From: Spirochaetales bacterium
GTDB lineage: Bacteria > Spirochaetota > Spirochaetia > Treponematales > UBA12059
Length of the DNA: 8,309 nt
Direction: 5' to 3'
NCBI GenBank assembly: GCA_016938515.1
Contig: JAFGUM010000160.1
Coordinates: forward strand, 1 to 8,309
Part shown: one piece after another, positions 6,892 to 8,309 of the stretch
Numbering within the stretch: the stretch's first letter is position 1
How the letters are laid out: the number at the start of each line of letters is the position of its first letter
The notes under the pieces: generated by a model
Told to the model about the DNA's origin: nothing
Database searches by the model: none
What the model saw: only the letters and a program-made list of their open reading frames with translations
Position numbers and translations under genes: made by a program

Positions 6892-7644
6892 ATGAACGAT
6901 GACGAATATACACGGTTTGTGGCGCTTCGCGACTCGTTTAGGCGACGGGTGGCGGAGTGGTCCGCGGCTCTGCCCGCTCTCGCGGACGCGCAGCGCGCGC
7001 TGGCGAGCGATGTGGGTGATTCATACCGGCTTGATACTCCCATAGTCTACAACCGCGCGCTCGATGATATAGGGCCAGAAGCGAACATCTCGTGGGTAGT
7101 AGTCGCTGACAATCCTGGCAAGCGCGAACAGGAAGCCGGCATGAATCGCTACCTGGTGGGCCGCTCTGGGTTGATGGCTGAGCGCTTCTTTTCGCGCGAG
7201 CTCGGCGTTGACTTCAGGCGTGAGGTGGCCATAATCAACAAGACGCCCGTGCATACCCCCAAGACGGCGCAGCTCAGAAAGCTCGCGAAACTCTACCCGG
7301 AAGCGCGCCCTGTGCTGGAAGACAGCCAGCGTTTCATGGCGTCGCTGGTTGCGGAATTACAGCGATGCTTTGGCGCGCGCGTCTGGGTAATGGGGCTGTC
7401 GGAGGTTCGGGTGGGTGGTCTGTTTGGTTCGTGGCAGGAAGAGCTGGTAGCTGCGTACGAGCGGGCGGGCAAAGACTACGCCCGGCGGCTGTACGGCTAC
7501 AACCACTTTTCCATGGGTAGCTTTTCTACAGACCTCAAGAGACGGCGCAGGGAGGGAGAAACAGTGGAGGCGGCGGTGCTTCGCATTGGCGCGGAAAACC
7601 GGGAGCGCATCCTGGGCGGCTCAGGGTTCACTCGTCTGCATTGA
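6892..7644 (+). CDS. Diverged uracil-DNA-glycosylase-fold protein
   Basis: 250 residues, no signal peptide or membrane segment. The order of motifs fits the UDG superfamily: WVVVADNPGKREQ (68-80) in the place of the family 4/5 GEAPGxxE motif, then YLVGRSGLMAERFF (87-100) matching the FVGxxGxLL segment, AIINKTPVHTPKT (113-125) matching the TNxxKxRPP segment, RVWVMGLSEVRVGGLFG (163-179) matching the strand-helix VIVALGxxAAxxLLG segment, and NHFSMGSFSTDLKRR (204-218) in the place of the HPS motif. The HPS triad itself is altered (HFS). Only one cysteine (C159) is visible, so the iron-sulphur cluster of family 4 enzymes is absent. AGGA (6881-6884) lies 7 nt before the ATG. It may be a DNA-repair or nucleic-acid-binding protein; catalysis is uncertain. 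The 3' end overlaps the convergent gene by 17 bp. Confidence 0.6.
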   Translation: MNDDEYTRFVALRDSFRRRVAEWSAALPALADAQRALASDVGDSYRLDTPIVYNRALDDIGPEANISWVVVADNPGKREQEAGMNRYLVGRSGLMAERFFSRELGVDFRREVAIINKTPVHTPKTAQLRKLAKLYPEARPVLEDSQRFMASLVAELQRCFGARVWVMGLSEVRVGGLFGSWQEELVAAYERAGKDYARRLYGYNHFSMGSFSTDLKRRRREGETVEAAVLRIGAENRERILGGSGFTRLH

Positions 7645-7939
7645 CCAGAACATAAGGCAAGCCGGCCGCGACAAGCCGTTGTTCGAGTCCGTTGCGCTCG
7701 TCAGCACCTGGTGTCCCGTGCGCGAGCCACAGCTCCACCACGCCGTCGCTCCTCAACCCGCAGGCCGCCCAGATGCCGCCCTGGGAGCTGTCGGGCTCGT
7801 CGTTGTCGTTCTGTTGCGCTGGCAGCCCGACGCCGAGTCTGCTCAGCGAAATTGCTGCATCCCGGGAGCTCATACCCGTGCCCAGCGCGAATGTAACCGT
7901 ACTGTAGGTTTGTTCGGATAATTCTTTCATATATGTCAT
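7628..7939 (-). CDS. Small hypothetical protein, family not recognised
   Basis: 103 residues (100 if the second ATG at 7930 is used). I do not recognise the family. The codon choice looks coding, and the C-terminal half has a strand-helix-strand look (GVVELWLAHGTPG, then NGLEQRLVAAGLPYVLVNADE). It is probably soluble and acidic; there is no signal peptide and no membrane segment. Neither start has a clear ribosome site, and the predicted transcription start (near 7944) is only 5-14 nt away, so translation may be nearly leaderless. Its 3' end overlaps the UDG-like gene by 17 bp on the opposite strand. It is divergent from an XRE-type regulator, whose target it may be. Confidence 0.6.
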   Translation of the reverse strand: MTYMKELSEQTYSTVTFALGTGMSSRDAAISLSRLGVGLPAQQNDNDEPDSSQGGIWAACGLRSDGVVELWLAHGTPGADERNGLEQRLVAAGLPYVLVNADE

Positions 7940-7950
7940 GCTTACAGGAT

Positions 7951-7979
7951 ATTTTTATTGTCTATAAGCGAATTGTCAA
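7951..7979 (-). promoter_or_regulatory. Promoter of the small hypothetical gene
   Basis: Minus strand perfect -35 TTGACA (7974-7979), 17-bp spacer, -10 AAAAAT (7951-7956, 4 of 6); a 16-bp spacer to TAAAAA fits equally well. The -35 overlaps the -35 of the divergent promoter for the regulator gene. Confidence 0.5.
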
Positions 7980-8001
7980 CAAGGCAACGCCCGTCTAGCA
8001 T
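7973..8001 (+). promoter_or_regulatory. Promoter of the XRE-family regulator
   Basis: Plus strand TTGTCA (7973-7978, 5 of 6), 17-bp spacer, TAGCAT (7996-8001, 4 of 6). Predicted transcription start is near 8008, about 12 nt before the ATG at 8020. Confidence 0.45.
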
Positions 8002-8019
8002 CGTTGTCTCGGTGAAACG

Positions 8020-8309
8020 ATGACAGAACTGCACGCGCTTATGGCCAGAAACCTAAAGACACTGCGGGCGTACCGCAACCTTACGCAAGACGGCCTAGCG
8101 GAGGCGGCGGGATTGTCCAAGAACTACATCGCGGAGATAGAAACTGAACGAAAGTATCCTTCTCCCGACGCGCACGTACGGCTAGCCTGTGCTCTCGGGG
8201 TCAAACCATACCAGTTGCTGCTCGAAGCGGGAGCCTCGAGCGGCGTTGCAGTGATAGGCGACGTGCGGGAGCTGCTCGTGCGCGAACTTACCGAGGCTGT
8301 TGACAGGCA
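8020..8309 (+). CDS. XRE-family helix-turn-helix regulator (partial, C-terminus off the window)
   Basis: Translated by hand; the frame is open to the right edge, giving 96 full codons. An HTH_3 (XRE/Cro-CI) DNA-binding domain occupies about residues 8-67: RNLKTLRAYRNLTQ, GLAEAAGLSKNYIAEIE (helices 2 and 3), ERKYPSPDAHVRLACALGVKPYQLL. The start MTELHALMARNLKTLR is typical of such proteins. GGTGA at 8011-8015 is a ribosome site of only moderate quality and short spacing (4 nt). The alternative ATG at 8041 has none. The part after residue 70 (VAVIGDVRELLVRELTEAV) begins a further segment whose function cannot be judged. Probably a local repressor that could act on the shared promoter region at 7951-8001. 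Confidence 0.9.
   Translation, partial: MTELHALMARNLKTLRAYRNLTQDGLAEAAGLSKNYIAEIETERKYPSPDAHVRLACALGVKPYQLLLEAGASSGVAVIGDVRELLVRELTEAVDR

Noticed and set aside
7586..7921. Plus-strand open frames opposite the small hypothetical gene
   Set aside because: Their translations are Pro/Arg/Ala-rich and low in complexity, without ribosome sites; the minus-strand frame has the more coding-like composition and a promoter.

Overview
The window looks like part of a GC-rich (by eye above 55%) bacterial chromosome, most likely a free-living or host-associated spirochaete of the Treponema/Spirochaeta group. That placement is an inference from the gene set: tandem Cache-type chemoreceptors, a TrpR with the SLCKITRGSRELK signature, and a COG2984/COG4120/COG1101-type ABC importer. 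No rRNA or other phylogenetic marker is present. Coding density is high, and no gap without a gene exceeds about 200 bases.

Left part (1-2993, minus strand): two tandem paralogous methyl-accepting chemotaxis proteins form one operon with a good sigma70-type promoter at 2923-2950. The upstream gene (1198-2874) is complete. The downstream gene (1-1171) runs off the left edge. The two align without gaps for 306 residues. The downstream copy then lacks exactly 63 residues (nine heptads) of the descending signalling helix, including the first methylation region, and the alignment resumes at about 83% identity.

Middle (2994-5909): a three-gene ABC importer operon on the minus strand (binding protein, permease, ATPase) has 4-nt start/stop overlaps (GTGA and TTGA). 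The ATPase starts at a TTG. Divergent from it is a TrpR-family repressor of 107 residues that keeps the positions equivalent to E. coli TrpR T44, R54 and R84. The promoter of the ABC operon (5753-5781) is followed at once by an 18-bp imperfect inverted repeat (5728-5745), and a second 14-bp inverted repeat overlaps its -35. The arrangement suggests a TrpR-controlled tryptophan or aromatic-compound importer of the TrpXYZ type.

Right part (6216-8309): a 30-bp perfect palindrome forms the terminator between trpR and a convergent PpiB-type cyclophilin; it covers the last five trpR codons (including the stop). Divergent from the cyclophilin is a gene for a diverged uracil-DNA-glycosylase-fold protein. 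It ends in a 17-bp convergent overlap with a small unrecognised gene. That small gene is divergent from a partial XRE-family regulator, and the two share a promoter region in which the -35 boxes overlap.

No mobile elements, CRISPR arrays, tRNA or rRNA genes were seen.
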